64,000 nt of DNA from Clostridioides sp. (GCA_031261505.1 JAISJN010000014.1:1-64000); one strand, 5' to 3'. Shown: positions 35,151 through 44,264, counted from the stretch's first letter. Numbers and translations are program-made. Notes: a model not told the origin generated them from the letters alone.

Positions 35151-36650
35151 TTAAATCTTTTGTACTATCTTTTTTACGCAATCCCCTATTTCGGTTCTTG
35201 TTTTTCTATATATATCAATTCCACCGCCGAATGGGTCGATTACATCCGAATCTCCCATACCTGCAAACCCTTTAAGAGTATACACCTTATCTTTATTTTT
35301 GGGAAGAGTTTGGAGCAAATAATTTTTATGTGAATTTGTCATCGTAAGTATCAGAGATGCGTCCTCCACCATTTTCTCAGTAAGTACAGTGCTTTCGTGT
35401 GTCTTCGCCTCTATTCCTATCTCTTTTAGCACTGATACTGCGTTTTCTGAAGCCTCTAGACCTTCTATAGCAGTGACTCCAGCAGAGTGAATGTAGTAAT
35501 TATCTAGACTCTTAGCCGAATTTTTTATTTCTTCTTTCAATAGAAATTCTCCAATCGCACTCCTGCATGTATTTCCACTGCAGACTACGAGTATGTCCTT
35601 CTTGCCCTCTGCCCTTATCATCTTGTACCCAGCAGATTTTAATAGTCTATTCATTATAGCCTGACCCACCCCCTCCATAGGGAATATTTCAGAGTATACT
35701 ACATCAACGTTTTCTTTATCCATTTCTATAAGTGCGTCGAACAAATTACTCGCTACTTCCTCCAGGCTTTCCCCTAGGTCAACTACAGTACCGTCGTATT
35801 TGTCAACTCTTTCACTCATGCACATCACTCCGGATTTTAATCCTTTTTCTCTATCTTCAGACACTAGTGAATTTATTTTTTCTATTACACCCTCATCTGA
35901 TCCGTATACAACGTACACATCTGCATTTGGTGAGTAATGAGTGTATTTCATTCCCGGTGCCTTTGCTTTTACATTGTTGTCCGTCTTTTTATTCAATGTA
36001 GGATCTTCTAAAACCTCTCCAAGTACAGCTTCCAATTCTTCTTTTGTAACACTGCCTGGTCTGAGTATCATTGGCTTGTCCGATGTCAAATCCAAGACCG
36101 TCGACTCAAGTCCAAAGTTGCAATCTCCTCCTGTGATTATCCCGCTTACGCGTCCGTTCATCTCGTTTATCACGTGTTCAGACCTAGTTGGCGATGGTCT
36201 ACCAGATATATTTGCAGATGGGGCCGCTATTGGAAGTCCTGCTGCCTTTATAAGAGCCCTGGCTATTTTATTTGACGGCATCCTGATAGCTACCGTATCT
36301 AACCCTCCACTGGTTCTTGAAGGTATTATAGATTTTTTGTTCAATATAATCGTGATCGGACCTGGCCAGAATTTATCAATTATCAACTTTGCCGTATCTG
36401 GAACTTCCTTTGCAAGGTTGTAAACTTCTTTTTTATCGTATATATGTACGATCAACGGGTTGTCGTTTGGCCTCCCCTTTGCCTCGTAAATTTTCTGTGC
36501 CGCCTCTTCATCAAGTGCATTTGCACCCAATCCATAAACGGTTTCTGTAGGGAATATCACTGTTTTTCCTTCTTTTAATAGTTGTGCAAACTCTTCTATT
36601 TTTTCCAAATCTACTTCGTCACAGTTCATCTTTTCTATTTTTGTATCCAT
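35151..36650 (-). CDS. fusion of threonylcarbamoyl-AMP synthase (Sua5) and YwlE-type arginine phosphatase
   Basis: 499 residues hold two enzymes. Residues about 1-340 are full-length Sua5: KGRPNDNPLIVHIY, SANISGRPSPT and the C-terminal Sua5 domain after AKAPGMKYTHYSP. They make threonylcarbamoyl-AMP for tRNA t6A. Residues about 350-499 are a low-molecular-weight phosphatase with P-loop VVCSGNTCRS and catalytic DPFGGG. The Thr in CxGNTCR is the residue that makes YwlE specific for phospho-arginine. The start is ATG 36650, behind AGAGGTGA. In B. subtilis these are separate neighbouring genes (ywlC, ywlE); here they are one frame without any stop. Confidence 0.9.
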   Translation of the reverse strand: MDTKIEKMNCDEVDLEKIEEFAQLLKEGKTVIFPTETVYGLGANALDEEAAQKIYEAKGRPNDNPLIVHIYDKKEVYNLAKEVPDTAKLIIDKFWPGPITIILNKKSIIPSRTSGGLDTVAIRMPSNKIARALIKAAGLPIAAPSANISGRPSPTRSEHVINEMNGRVSGIITGGDCNFGLESTVLDLTSDKPMILRPGSVTKEELEAVLGEVLEDPTLNKKTDNNVKAKAPGMKYTHYSPNADVYVVYGSDEGVIEKINSLVSEDREKGLKSGVMCMSERVDKYDGTVVDLGESLEEVASNLFDALIEMDKENVDVVYSEIFPMEGVGQAIMNRLLKSAGYKMIRAEGKKDILVVCSGNTCRSAIGEFLLKEEIKNSAKSLDNYYIHSAGVTAIEGLEASENAVSVLKEIGIEAKTHESTVLTEKMVEDASLILTMTNSHKNYLLQTLPKNKDKVYTLKGFAGMGDSDVIDPFGGGIDIYRKTRTEIGDCVKKIVQKI

Positions 36651-36665
36651 GCTTTCACCTCTTTC

Positions 36666-36712
36666 AAAAAAAGTTGTCCCGGCGCTCAATTTGAGGCACC
36701 GAAACAACTTTT
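36666..36712 (-). terminator. terminator between prfA and the sua5 fusion gene
   Basis: On the minus strand AGTTGTTTCGGTGCCTC forms an imperfect stem with GAGCGCCGGGACAACT and is followed by TTTTTTT, placing a transcript end before the Sua5 gene. Confidence 0.75.
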
Positions 36713-36733
36713 CATTAAACTGTATATTATTAT

Positions 36734-37798
36734 CTATATTGCTGTCATCTTTTCTGTTTGGTCTACAGTTATCAATGAATCTAGCATCTCATCGATATCC
36801 CCATCAAGGAATGAATCCAATTTATATAGAGTTAAATTTATCCTGTGGTCGCTGACCCTACCCTGAGGGAAGTTGTATGTTCTTATTCTCTCAGATCTAT
36901 CACCAGTACCTACCTGACTTTTTCTCTCTGCTGCAATGTCCTTGTTCTGCTCTGCCAATGCCTTGTCGTACAATCTAGCTTTAAGAACCTTTATAGCTTG
37001 TTCTTTATTCTTAAGCTGTGATTTACCATCTTGGCAAGATACTACTTCTCCTGTAGGTAAATGTGTAACCCTAACTGCCGAGTCTGTAGTGTTGACACTC
37101 TGTCCACCGTTTCCCGATGAACGGAATACGTCGATCTTAAGGTCATTTTGGTTGATTTCTATTTCTACATCCTCTACTTCTGGTAGCACTGCTACTGTAG
37201 CTGTAGATGTATGAATTCTTCCGCCTGATTCTGTAGATGGTATTCTCTGAACTCTATGAACCCCTGACTCGTATTTAAGTCTTGAGTAAGCTCCTTTCCC
37301 CTTTATAAGGAAGGAAACTTCTTTGTATCCGCCTACACCTGTTTCATTTGAGCTTAAAAGTTCCATCTTCCAATGTCTTCTTTCAGCATATCTAGTGTAC
37401 ATTCTAAACAAATCTCCAGCAAATAAAGCCGCTTCGTCACCGCCGGCTCCACCTCTTACCTCTACTATGACGTTTTTATCGTCATTTGGGTCTTTAGGGA
37501 GTAGAAGCACCTTAATTTCACTCTCTATCGGCTCTACCAAAGCTTCATTTTCTGCTATTTCCATCTTAGCCATCTCTCTGAGTTCTTCATCTGATTCTTC
37601 CTGAAGTATCTCTTTTGATTCAGCTATATTGTTTAGTACTTCCTTGTACTCTCTATATTTCATTATTATCGGTTCTAACTCTGCATGTTCTTTCACGTAT
37701 TTTTGCCAAGTTTTTTGGTCGTTTATTATTTCTGGGTCACCAATTTTTTCACTTAGATCTTTATACGTACCTTCTAGTACCTCTAGTTTTTTTAGCAT
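36734..37798 (-). CDS. prfA: peptide chain release factor 1
   Basis: 354 residues. The stop-codon-reading PxT motif appears as [10 protein letters not shown], and the catalytic GGQ is in [10 protein letters not shown], whose glutamine is normally methylated by the neighbouring PrmC. It reads UAA and UAG. Length and domain order are normal. Confidence 0.97.
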   Translation of the reverse strand: MLKKLEVLEGTYKDLSEKIGDPEIINDQKTWQKYVKEHAELEPIIMKYREYKEVLNNIAESKEILQEESDEELREMAKMEIAENEALVEPIESEIKVLLLPKDPNDDKNVIVEVRGGAGGDEAALFAGDLFRMYTRYAERRHWKMELLSSNETGVGGYKEVSFLIKGKGAYSRLKYESGVHRVQRIPSTESGGRIHTSTATVAVLPEVEDVEIEINQNDLKIDVFRSSGNGGQSVNTTDSAVRVTHLPTGEVVSCQDGKSQLKNKEQAIKVLKARLYDKALAEQNKDIAAERKSQVGTGDRSERIRTYNFPQGRVSDHRINLTLYKLDSFLDGDIDEMLDSLITVDQTEKMTAI

Positions 37799-37840
37799 CT
37801 GCCCACCTCATTTAATCGTTACTCTCAGTCTTTTATTTTA

Positions 37841-38686
37841 TCACAAATTATGTCCTATAACAACTCTATCAATACCACTTAAGTCCTTCTTTGTGTATAT
37901 TTTTTTATAGCCGTTGCTTTTTAATATTTCACTGACTTCTTCTGCCTGGTCATGTCCTACTTCGTAAGCTAATATTCCGCCCTTTTTAAGATACTTCTTG
38001 GATTCTCTCGTAATATCCCTGTAGAAGTCCAACCCGTCAGTGCCTCCGTCTAGAGCCAATATCGGTTCAAAATCCTTGACCTGTTTTTGAAGTCCTTTTA
38101 TATCTTCCCTCCTTATATATGGAGGATTTGAAACTATTAAATCAAATACCATTCCACTGTTTTCAATTGCTGAAAACATATTTGATTGTAGGAATTGAAC
38201 CCTGTCGGCCACTCCGTTTGCCTCTGCATTTCTCGCCCCTACTTCAAGTGGCTTATCTGATATATCCAGACTAAGCACCCTGCTTTCTGGAAGGTACTTC
38301 GCGAGGGATACGGTTATCGCTCCTGATCCAGTTCCAATATCTACTATTTGAATCCTGCCAGCGAATATTTCTATCAATTCCTCGATCAGCGGCTCTGTAT
38401 CCGGCCTTGGTATCAATACACCTTCTTCTACATGAAAATCGAGTCCCATAAATTCTCTGTTCCCCAATATATAGGCTATCGGTCTGCCGTCTTTTCTCAT
38501 ATCGTACATTTTTGTAAATTTATTTTGAATATCTTCCTCTAGTTCTTTATCGATATTCATGTGTATATATATGCGGTCGACATCGCCAAGCGCTCTAGAC
38601 AGCAACATTTCCACATCCAACCTCGGAGTGTCTGATATATCTTCCAACCCAGCCGAGTACTTTGTGATCAACTCTCTGATCGTCAT
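37841..38686 (-). CDS. prmC: release factor glutamine methyltransferase
   Basis: This 281-residue SAM-dependent enzyme methylates the GGQ glutamine of release factors. The SAM motif is IVDIGTGSGAITVSLAKYLP and the glutamine pocket is VSNPPYIRRED. Its ATG overlaps the stop of the upstream DUF1385 gene by 4 bases, and prfA follows 42 bases later. Confidence 0.96.
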   Translation of the reverse strand: MTIRELITKYSAGLEDISDTPRLDVEMLLSRALGDVDRIYIHMNIDKELEEDIQNKFTKMYDMRKDGRPIAYILGNREFMGLDFHVEEGVLIPRPDTEPLIEELIEIFAGRIQIVDIGTGSGAITVSLAKYLPESRVLSLDISDKPLEVGARNAEANGVADRVQFLQSNMFSAIENSGMVFDLIVSNPPYIRREDIKGLQKQVKDFEPILALDGGTDGLDFYRDITRESKKYLKKGGILAYEVGHDQAEEVSEILKSNGYKKIYTKKDLSGIDRVVIGHNL

Positions 38687-39630
38687 ATTTTTTCACCGCC
38701 ACAGCTTTTATAATCTAAAAATCCATCTCTATCCAATACGGATTTCAGCGATGCTATCGCTACCTCCAACTGGCTGTCATCTGGTTCCTTTGTAGTGAGG
38801 TACTGAAGCATCATTCCTGGATAAGCAACCGCTCTAGTCAAATGATTGTCGTATCTTCCGAGAAGTTTTATTATCTCGTATGCTATACCCGAAACCACTG
38901 GTACACATATTATTCTGACCACAATTCTAAGTAGCGGGTTCGGCCATCCGAAGAAAGAGAACAGTATAATAGATGTAATCATCACTATGAATAGGAAGTT
39001 AGTCCCGCATCTAGGATGTAATCTCTTGTACTTTCTCGCATTTTCCGGAGTTAAGTCTTCCTCGTTTTCAAAACAGTGTATAGACTTATGTTCTGCCCCG
39101 TGGTACTCAAACACCCTCTGAATATCCTTGTTCTTGGATATGACAATTATGTATGCAAAGAGTATGCATATCCTTATTCCGCCCTCTATCAAATTTAGCG
39201 CGATGTCATTTGTCACCCATCTGCCAAATAAGCCTCCTAAAAGAGTCGGTACTAGCATGAAAAGGCCAACTGATATAAACGTAGCTAGTATGAGCGATAT
39301 TACCACCATAGCGTCGTTTGCCTTGTCTTTAAATATTTTATCGATAAATTTATCGAATCTATCTTTTTCTACTTCAGTTTCATCTCCTAGAAATACATCG
39401 GAAGAGTAGTTCAGAGAATTTATCCCACCAATCATTGTTTCTATCATTGTGAGAGCACCTCTTAGGATTGGTATCTTACCTGCCGCCTTACCGTTTACCC
39501 AGCTGTCAACGCTTTCTTCTTTTACAACTATTTTACCGTTGTTGTCCCTTACAGCTATGGCACCGTGTTTTGCGGATTTCATCATGACGCCTTCTATCAC
39601 CGCTTGACCGCCTACAGAGTAGTTTTTCAT
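38683..39630 (-). CDS. DUF1385 membrane protein (YqhQ-type)
   Basis: 315 residues start with the family signature GGQAVIEGVMMKS; HGAEHKSIHCFE and LHPRCGTNFLF are also typical. About four to five membrane helices are present. The histidines and cysteine look like a metal site. The function of the family is not established. It lies between rpmE and prmC, as in many Clostridia. Confidence 0.9.
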   Translation of the reverse strand: MKNYSVGGQAVIEGVMMKSAKHGAIAVRDNNGKIVVKEESVDSWVNGKAAGKIPILRGALTMIETMIGGINSLNYSSDVFLGDETEVEKDRFDKFIDKIFKDKANDAMVVISLILATFISVGLFMLVPTLLGGLFGRWVTNDIALNLIEGGIRICILFAYIIVISKNKDIQRVFEYHGAEHKSIHCFENEEDLTPENARKYKRLHPRCGTNFLFIVMITSIILFSFFGWPNPLLRIVVRIICVPVVSGIAYEIIKLLGRYDNHLTRAVAYPGMMLQYLTTKEPDDSQLEVAIASLKSVLDRDGFLDYKSCGGEKI

Positions 39631-39670
39631 GATTCACCTCTTTTACAACGTTTTTTATCTATTTTTATAC

Positions 39671-39698
39671 AAAAAAGGAGTCGGTACGCTCCAACTCC
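39671..39698 (-). terminator. terminator after rpmE
   Basis: On the minus strand GGAGTTGGAGCGTACCGACTCC is followed by TTTTTT, just before the DUF1385 gene. Confidence 0.75.
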
Positions 39699-39708
39699 AG
39701 TTTTACTA

Positions 39709-39918
39709 TTATTCCATATTGAATCTTTTTTTGAATTTGTCGATTCTTCCACCTTTTTCCATTGTTTTCTGTTTACCAGTGTAGAATGGATGGCATTCTG
39801 AACATATTTCAATTTTTATCTCATCTTTAGTTGATCCGGCGATGAATGTGTTACCACAAGCACAACGTACTTCAACTGGAGCATATTTTGGTTGTATATC
39901 TTTTTGCATTTGATTCAC
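39709..39918 (-). CDS. rpmE: 50S ribosomal protein L31, zinc-binding type
   Basis: 69 residues with the cysteine pairs RCACGN and [13 protein letters not shown], marking the zinc-containing form (as opposed to the cysteine-free YtiA form used under zinc limitation). It follows rho and has its own promoter and terminator. Confidence 0.96.
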   Translation of the reverse strand: MNQMQKDIQPKYAPVEVRCACGNTFIAGSTKDEIKIEICSECHPFYTGKQKTMEKGGRIDKFKKRFNME

Positions 39919-39979
39919 CTCGCTTTTTTTATCTAAACTTTTCAGAATAAGTTATCTTTCTCATATTAACAACTACATT

Positions 39980-40008
39980 ATTATATCACAAGCATCTATG
40001 TCAATCAA
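39980..40008 (-). promoter_or_regulatory. promoter of rpmE
   Basis: -35 TTGATT (40003-40008), 17-base spacer, -10 TATAAT (39980-39985) on the minus strand, about 65 bases before the start codon. Confidence 0.75.
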
Positions 40009-40046
40009 GATAATTTCTTCGCTGTTTATAATTTATTTTAACATAA

Positions 40047-41918
40047 TTAATTTGTCTTTATTGCTTTTATAAACTCTTCGCTGTTTTTTGTCTTTCTTAA
40101 GATTTCTAGAAGAGTATCCGTAATTTCCATCACTGAATTGTTGCTCATTTCTCTTCTCAATTTCCATACAACAGCTTTTTCATCCTCAGACAATAGAAGT
40201 TCTTCCCTTCTAGTTCCTGATTTATATATGTCTACGGCTGGGAATATTCTCTTCTCAGCTAGTTTTCTATCTAGATGTAATTCCATATTTCCAGTTCCCT
40301 TGAATTCTTCAAAAATCACATCGTCCATTCTAGATCCTGTTTCTACTAAGGCTGTTCCAAGTATAGTAAGCGATCCGCCCTGTCTTATGTTTCTAGCCGC
40401 TCCAAAGAATTTCTTAGGACCGTACAATGCCCCTGGGTCAAGCCCACCTGACAATGTCCTACCTGTAGGCGATATCGTCATATTATAAGCTCTTGCAAGT
40501 CTTGTGATACTATCTAGTAGTATCACTACATCTTTTCCATGCTCCACAAGTCTCTGTGCTCTATTTAACACCATTTCTGCAACCTTTACATGGTGGTTAG
40601 ACACCTGGTCAAATGTAGAGTATATTACCTCTCCATCTATCGACTCTCTCATATCTGTTACTTCTTCTGGTCTTTCATCTATAAGTAATACTATCAACTG
40701 CACATCTGGATAATTTCTCGATATACTGTTTGCTACACTTTTAAGTAAAGTTGTCTTCCCAGCCTTTGGAGGCGCTACTATAAGCCCTCTTTGTCCCTTA
40801 CCGATCGGTGAAATAAGATCTATAAGTCTTGTAGCTATCTCATTTTGATCTCTTTCAAGAGATAGTCTTTCTTCTGGGTAAATAGGTGTCAACTGTTCAA
40901 AGCTAACTCTTTTCACTGCTGTTTCTGGAAGCTCTTCATTTATTTTTTGTACGTAAAGAAGCGCTCTAAATTTCTCACCAGTCTTAGGATGTCTAGTTAT
41001 ACCTTTTATCTTATCTCCAGTTTTCATATTAAATCTTCTGATCTGTGATGGCGATACATATACATCGTCTTCAGTTGAAAGATAATTTGATCCTCTTAGG
41101 AAACCAAATCCATCCTGAAGTATTTCTAATACTCCTTCTACCTCATCCTCTTTTGATGTATTAAATTCATCCACTATCTTCGATTCATCTACCTGCTTAG
41201 GAATATAATTACTTGGTTTAGAATAATAATTGGGTTTTCCACCTTGTCTGTCTACACCTTGTTGAGTTCTGCTGTCTACGCTGTTTTGAGCATACTTATC
41301 TGGACTGTTGTTTGTCGAGTTGGCCCCATTATTGTAGTTGTTGTACCCGTTATTGTTGTTGTAGCTATTGTTATTGTAACCGTTGTTATTATTGTATCCA
41401 TTATTGTTGTTGTAGCTATTGTTATTGTAACCGCTGTTGTTATTATATCTATTATTGTTATTGTATCCACTATTATTATATCTATTATTGCTGTTGTTAT
41501 ACCCGTTATTGTTTTGATATCTATTATTTTGATAGCTATTGTTGTTCTGATATCCACTGTTATTTTGTGAATAATTGCTGCTATTAGTTCCCCTATGGTT
41601 CTGTCCGTAGCTATTCGTGTTGTTTTGTGAATAATTATTTCTATTTGTATTGTAACTTCTAGGTTGTTCGACTGTCACATTTGGTTCTCTGTCCACTACA
41701 ACCTGGTCCCCGTTTTCAATCTCCATAATATCGTTTGTATCTATATTTTCTTCAGCCCTAATCTCTTCTGTATTGCTCGAATTATTTCCCCTAGCCTTAG
41801 TAATAAGATCTCTTAGCTCGTGTTTCCTGTATCTTGTTATTGATTTTATGTTTAATTCTTTGGCTATCTGTCTTAATTCAGCCAAACTCATTGATTCTAA
41901 TTCATACTGATTACTCAA
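40047..41918 (-). CDS. rho: transcription termination factor Rho with asparagine-rich prion-like insert
   Basis: 623 residues. An N-terminal SAP-like Rho_N motif ([16 protein letters not shown]) is followed at about 88-207 by a region built almost only of Asn, Tyr, Gly and Ser, then the RNA-binding cold-shock fold ([15 protein letters not shown]) and the ATPase core (Walker [12 protein letters not shown], Walker [15 protein letters not shown], then [11 protein letters not shown]). The start is TTG 41916-41918, behind AAGGAGG at 6 bases; the upstream ATG lacks a site. The insert recalls the N/Q-rich region that makes Clostridium botulinum Rho a prion. Confidence 0.96.
   Translation of the reverse strand: MSNQYELESMSLAELRQIAKELNIKSITRYRKHELRDLITKARGNNSSNTEEIRAEENIDTNDIMEIENGDQVVVDREPNVTVEQPRSYNTNRNNYSQNNTNSYGQNHRGTNSSNYSQNNSGYQNNNSYQNNRYQNNNGYNNSNNRYNNSGYNNNNRYNNNSGYNNNSYNNNNGYNNNNGYNNNSYNNNNGYNNYNNGANSTNNSPDKYAQNSVDSRTQQGVDRQGGKPNYYSKPSNYIPKQVDESKIVDEFNTSKEDEVEGVLEILQDGFGFLRGSNYLSTEDDVYVSPSQIRRFNMKTGDKIKGITRHPKTGEKFRALLYVQKINEELPETAVKRVSFEQLTPIYPEERLSLERDQNEIATRLIDLISPIGKGQRGLIVAPPKAGKTTLLKSVANSISRNYPDVQLIVLLIDERPEEVTDMRESIDGEVIYSTFDQVSNHHVKVAEMVLNRAQRLVEHGKDVVILLDSITRLARAYNMTISPTGRTLSGGLDPGALYGPKKFFGAARNIRQGGSLTILGTALVETGSRMDDVIFEEFKGTGNMELHLDRKLAEKRIFPAVDIYKSGTRREELLLSEDEKAVVWKLRREMSNNSVMEITDTLLEILRKTKNSEEFIKAIKTN
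41298..41657 (-). repeat. degenerate short repeats encoding the asparagine-rich part of Rho
   Basis: Mostly AAY and TAY/GGY codons, with repeating units such as [10 protein letters not shown]. Synonymous changes (aat/aac) break up exact identity, so the amino-acid pattern rather than the DNA appears to be kept. Long open frames in the other frames here are by-products. Confidence 0.85.
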
Positions 41919-42013
41919 GATAATCCTCCTTTTCCACTTTTGATTATTGTCCCCCATATATTTTTGAAATTAAAGGCATGTATAGAGATAAGCCGTTGTA
42001 ATGACTATTCCTT

Positions 42014-42043
42014 ATAATAACACTTTTTATGTATACAGGTCAA
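42014..42043 (-). promoter_or_regulatory. promoter of rho
   Basis: -35 TTGACC (42038-42043), 18-base spacer, -10 TATTAT (42014-42019) on the minus strand, leaving a leader of about 90 bases. Upstream, CGAATGAAAT and ATTTCATTCG (about 42062-42110) form an inverted repeat. Confidence 0.65.
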
Positions 42044-42134
42044 TAAGAAGTTGCTAAATGTCGAATGAAATATACATTTGTAAGCCTGTACTCGTCCCAT
42101 TTCATTCGTTTGCACGGCGACAGTGCCACTCCCT

Positions 42135-42365
42135 ATTCACACCATTAATTTATACCATATCTAGAGGTCACGTAATTCTCACATTAAATTCACACCATTA
42201 ATTTATACCATATCTAGAGGGCACGTAATTCTCACATTAAATTCACACCATTGATTTATACCATATCTAGAGGGCATGTAATTTTCACATTAAATTCACA
42301 CCATTAATTTATACCACACATCTAGAAGTTACATATAATTCTCACGTTAAATTCATATTATTGAT
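42135..42365. repeat. 53-bp tandem array upstream of rho
   Basis: Units start at 42135, 42188, 42241 and 42294 with an exact 53-base period; a diverged, slightly longer step leads to a partial unit at 42351. The unit reads ATTCACACCATTAATTTATA then CCATATCTAGAGGGCACGTA and a short tail. On the minus strand each carries TATGGTATAAAT, like an extended -10. There are no unique spacers, so it is not a CRISPR. Confidence 0.9.
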
Positions 42366-42381
42366 TTATGCATATAGAAAT

Positions 42382-42430
42382 GAGGAAGACATACCTCCAT
42401 AAGAGGGAGCACATCTTCCTCAGATTCAAG
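42382..42430 (-). terminator. hairpin of the dispersed family downstream of galU and the 36-codon gene
   Basis: On the minus strand GAGGAAGATGTGCTCCC pairs with GAGGTATGTCTTCCTC. It resembles the first hairpin of the dispersed repeats (GATGT...GTC core preceded by CTTGA). The T-run is weak. Confidence 0.5.
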
Positions 42431-42461
42431 AATGATTTTGTAAACAATCTTTCTATAGTAG

Positions 42462-42572
42462 TTAAAATGTACCGGCTATCACTGTAAGTACCGTTGTTAT
42501 ACTAGTGAGTATCATTATACCCACAATTCCAACTGCTATTAGTTTTTTCGTTTTCTTCTTATTTTTAGCCAA
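42462..42572 (-). CDS. small single-helix membrane protein, 36 residues (DUF4044-like)
   Basis: From a TTG at 42570-42572, behind a strong GGAGG, 36 codons read MAKNKKKTKKLIAVGIVG, followed by a hydrophobic stretch to VIAGTF and a TAA. A Lys-rich N-terminus plus one membrane helix is the layout of the tiny DUF4044-type proteins of Firmicutes; the match is by shape and not certain. It lies 46 bases after galU, probably in the same transcript. Confidence 0.6.
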   Translation of the reverse strand: MAKNKKKTKKLIAVGIVGIMILTSITTVLTVIAGTF

Positions 42573-42618
42573 ATTATCTACCTCCATTGTAAATTTAGTG
42601 GTGGACATCTTTCTTAAA

Positions 42619-43593
42619 TTATTTTTTAGGACTCGACTTAATTTTTCCCATTTCTAGCTCTCTTGATTCTGTTCTTATCATTTTTCCATCAGCCGTCGCT
42701 ATGACATTTGAATCGACACCGTAATTTTTGCATACACCTCTCAGGTAGTTGATGAAGTCTTCTTTTAAATCTTCTTTTTTAAGTGCGTAATCCACTGTGG
42801 CTTCCAAGAACCCTAGTTTATCACCTACATCGTATCTTCTTCCTTCAAAGTTGTAAGCATACATCGCCTCTTTTTGAGATAGAACTTTCAATGCATCTGT
42901 AAGTTGAATTTCTCCACCTTTACCAGCTGGTAAGTCCTCCAAGACGTCGAATATCTCTGGTGTAATTATGTACCTTCCAAGTATTGCGATATCAGAAGGC
43001 GCCTTGTCTGGATTAGGTTTTTCAACCATATCTTTAACCTTGTATACCCTGTCTTCTATGAACTTGCCAGATATTATACCGTATTTATTTGTATCCTCGT
43101 GTTTTACGTCTTGAACTCCGAGTATAGTTGTCCTATATTCATCATATGCATTCATCAACTGTTTTAGACATGGAACTTCACTATCGACGATATCGTCACC
43201 GAGCATAACTGCAAACGGCTCGTCACCTATGAAGTATCTAGCACAGTAGATAGCATCTCCAAGTCCCTTAGGCTCTTTCTGTCTTATATAGTGAATGTTT
43301 ATCATGTTAGAAATATTTTGTACTACTTCTAGCAATTCTTTTTTTCCTTTTTTCTCTAAGTCTAACTCGAGTTCTACTGATTTATCAAAATGATCCTCTA
43401 TTGATTTTTTATTTCTTCCTGTAATTATAAGTATTTCTTCTATACCAGATGCCACAGCCTCTTCAATTATATATTGTAGGGTAGGTTTGTCAACTATAGG
43501 TAACATCTCTTTCGGTTGTGCTTTTGTCGCTGGTAGAAATCTAGTACCCAATCCAGCGGCAGGTATGACAGCTTTTCTCACTTTAACTTGCAT
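42619..43593 (-). CDS. galU: UTP--glucose-1-phosphate uridylyltransferase
   Basis: 324 residues; it makes UDP-glucose for glycolipids and cell-wall polymers. The nucleotide-binding N-terminus reads VIPAAGLGTRFLPATKAQPKEML, and the metal-binding aspartates are in VMLGDDIVDS. A GAGGAG ribosome site precedes the ATG. The C-terminal 30 residues extend slightly past the usual end. Confidence 0.95.
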   Translation of the reverse strand: MQVKVRKAVIPAAGLGTRFLPATKAQPKEMLPIVDKPTLQYIIEEAVASGIEEILIITGRNKKSIEDHFDKSVELELDLEKKGKKELLEVVQNISNMINIHYIRQKEPKGLGDAIYCARYFIGDEPFAVMLGDDIVDSEVPCLKQLMNAYDEYRTTILGVQDVKHEDTNKYGIISGKFIEDRVYKVKDMVEKPNPDKAPSDIAILGRYIITPEIFDVLEDLPAGKGGEIQLTDALKVLSQKEAMYAYNFEGRRYDVGDKLGFLEATVDYALKKEDLKEDFINYLRGVCKNYGVDSNVIATADGKMIRTESRELEMGKIKSSPKK

Positions 43594-43649
43594 GACATAT
43601 TCTCCTCATAATCTTATTTTTAAATGAAGCTTCTGTTTGTACCAGAAAA

Positions 43650-43754
43650 CTCATTGATAATTCAACGTTTTCAGAGGTCAAATACACCACTGAAATTAGA
43701 ACGGTACTTGTCCACTAACACAGACGACCGCTCTTTGGTTACACCTTAAGTTTA
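43650..43754 (-). repeat. dispersed two-hairpin repeat upstream of galU
   Basis: On the minus strand it begins TAAACTTAAGGTGTAACC, has a diverged first arm, keeps TTTCAGTGGTGTA...TCTGAAA as hairpin 2 and ends ACGTTGAATTATCAATGAG. It sits in the galU leader. Confidence 0.6.
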
Positions 43755-43788
43755 CATATAATGGGCTTAAATTGCAAGGTTTATTGTG

Positions 43789-43832
43789 TTACATCTTTCT
43801 CAAGTTAAATGGTGATTCAACGCTTCCAGTGT
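43789..43832 (-). repeat. partial dispersed repeat (tail joined to the next head)
   Basis: Minus strand: CACTGGAAGCGTTGAATCACCATTTAAC runs directly into CTTGAGAAAGATGT, so the tail of one unit abuts the head of another, as at 23299-23307. Confidence 0.6.
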
Positions 43833-43854
43833 CGATTGTAAAATTCAACAATAA

Positions 43855-43922
43855 ATTGTAGTTTTTGGGCAATATAAAAATGTAGGAAAACCTACATTTT
43901 TATATTGCCTTTTTCCTACAAT
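43855..43922. repeat. 68-bp near-perfect palindrome with T-run
   Basis: A 19-bp perfect stem (GGCAATATAAAAATGTAGG, loop AAAA) is extended by ATTGTAG/CTACAAT outer arms. TTTTT follows the inner stem on the plus strand. It could be a bidirectional terminator or a miniature inverted-repeat element; no plus-strand gene precedes it. Confidence 0.75.
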
Positions 43923-44123
43923 TCCATTTTACCCTTTACATGGATCAAATCCGACACCGAAAGTTCTGAATCTCTATTTAAACACTTCAACATTGATTTA
44001 AACATTACACCCTTGAATTAAATATTCCACCTTGCAATTTATCGAATTCCTCATTTGACAATTTAATTTCTTTTTCTAAAATCTTCAATAGTCCAGCCGT
44101 CAAAAAGCGTGGTCTTTGGAACT
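43923..44123. other. gap without recognisable gene
   Basis: This is an AT-rich stretch between the palindrome and the TnpB scrap. A minus-strand frame of about 30 codons (LLKILEKEIKLSNEEFDKLQ) is open but lacks a start and ribosome site; I recognise nothing in it. Confidence 0.5.
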
Positions 44124-44264
44124 ATGAGCGAAAAAGTTAATCAATCATTTATCGGAATACCACATCAAAGAGTTATAGAAATGCTGATGTATAAAGCCGA
44201 GTCAGTTGGAATTAAAGTGATTCTCACAGAAGAAAAAATAATTATATTAGAATTTATAACCTAA
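44124..44264 (+). pseudogene. TnpB (IS200/IS605 family) remnant
   Basis: 46 codons include SFIGIPHQRVIEMLMYKAES and continue GIKVILTEE, the stretch of TnpB/OrfB before the zinc-finger region (IPHxxLIxMLxYKAxLVGIxVxxTEE). The following SYTSK motif and zinc finger are missing, as is everything N-terminal, so it is inactive. It shows that IS605-type elements were once in this gap. Confidence 0.7.

Noticed and set aside
41244-41570. Long frames opposite and within the asparagine-rich part of rho
   Set aside because: They arise from the repetitive AAT/TAT composition, have no ribosome site and encode Ile/Val or Tyr/Cys runs.
42135-42365. Possible CRISPR array
   Set aside because: The 53-bp units are contiguous with no unique spacers, and no cas gene is present; it is a simple tandem repeat.
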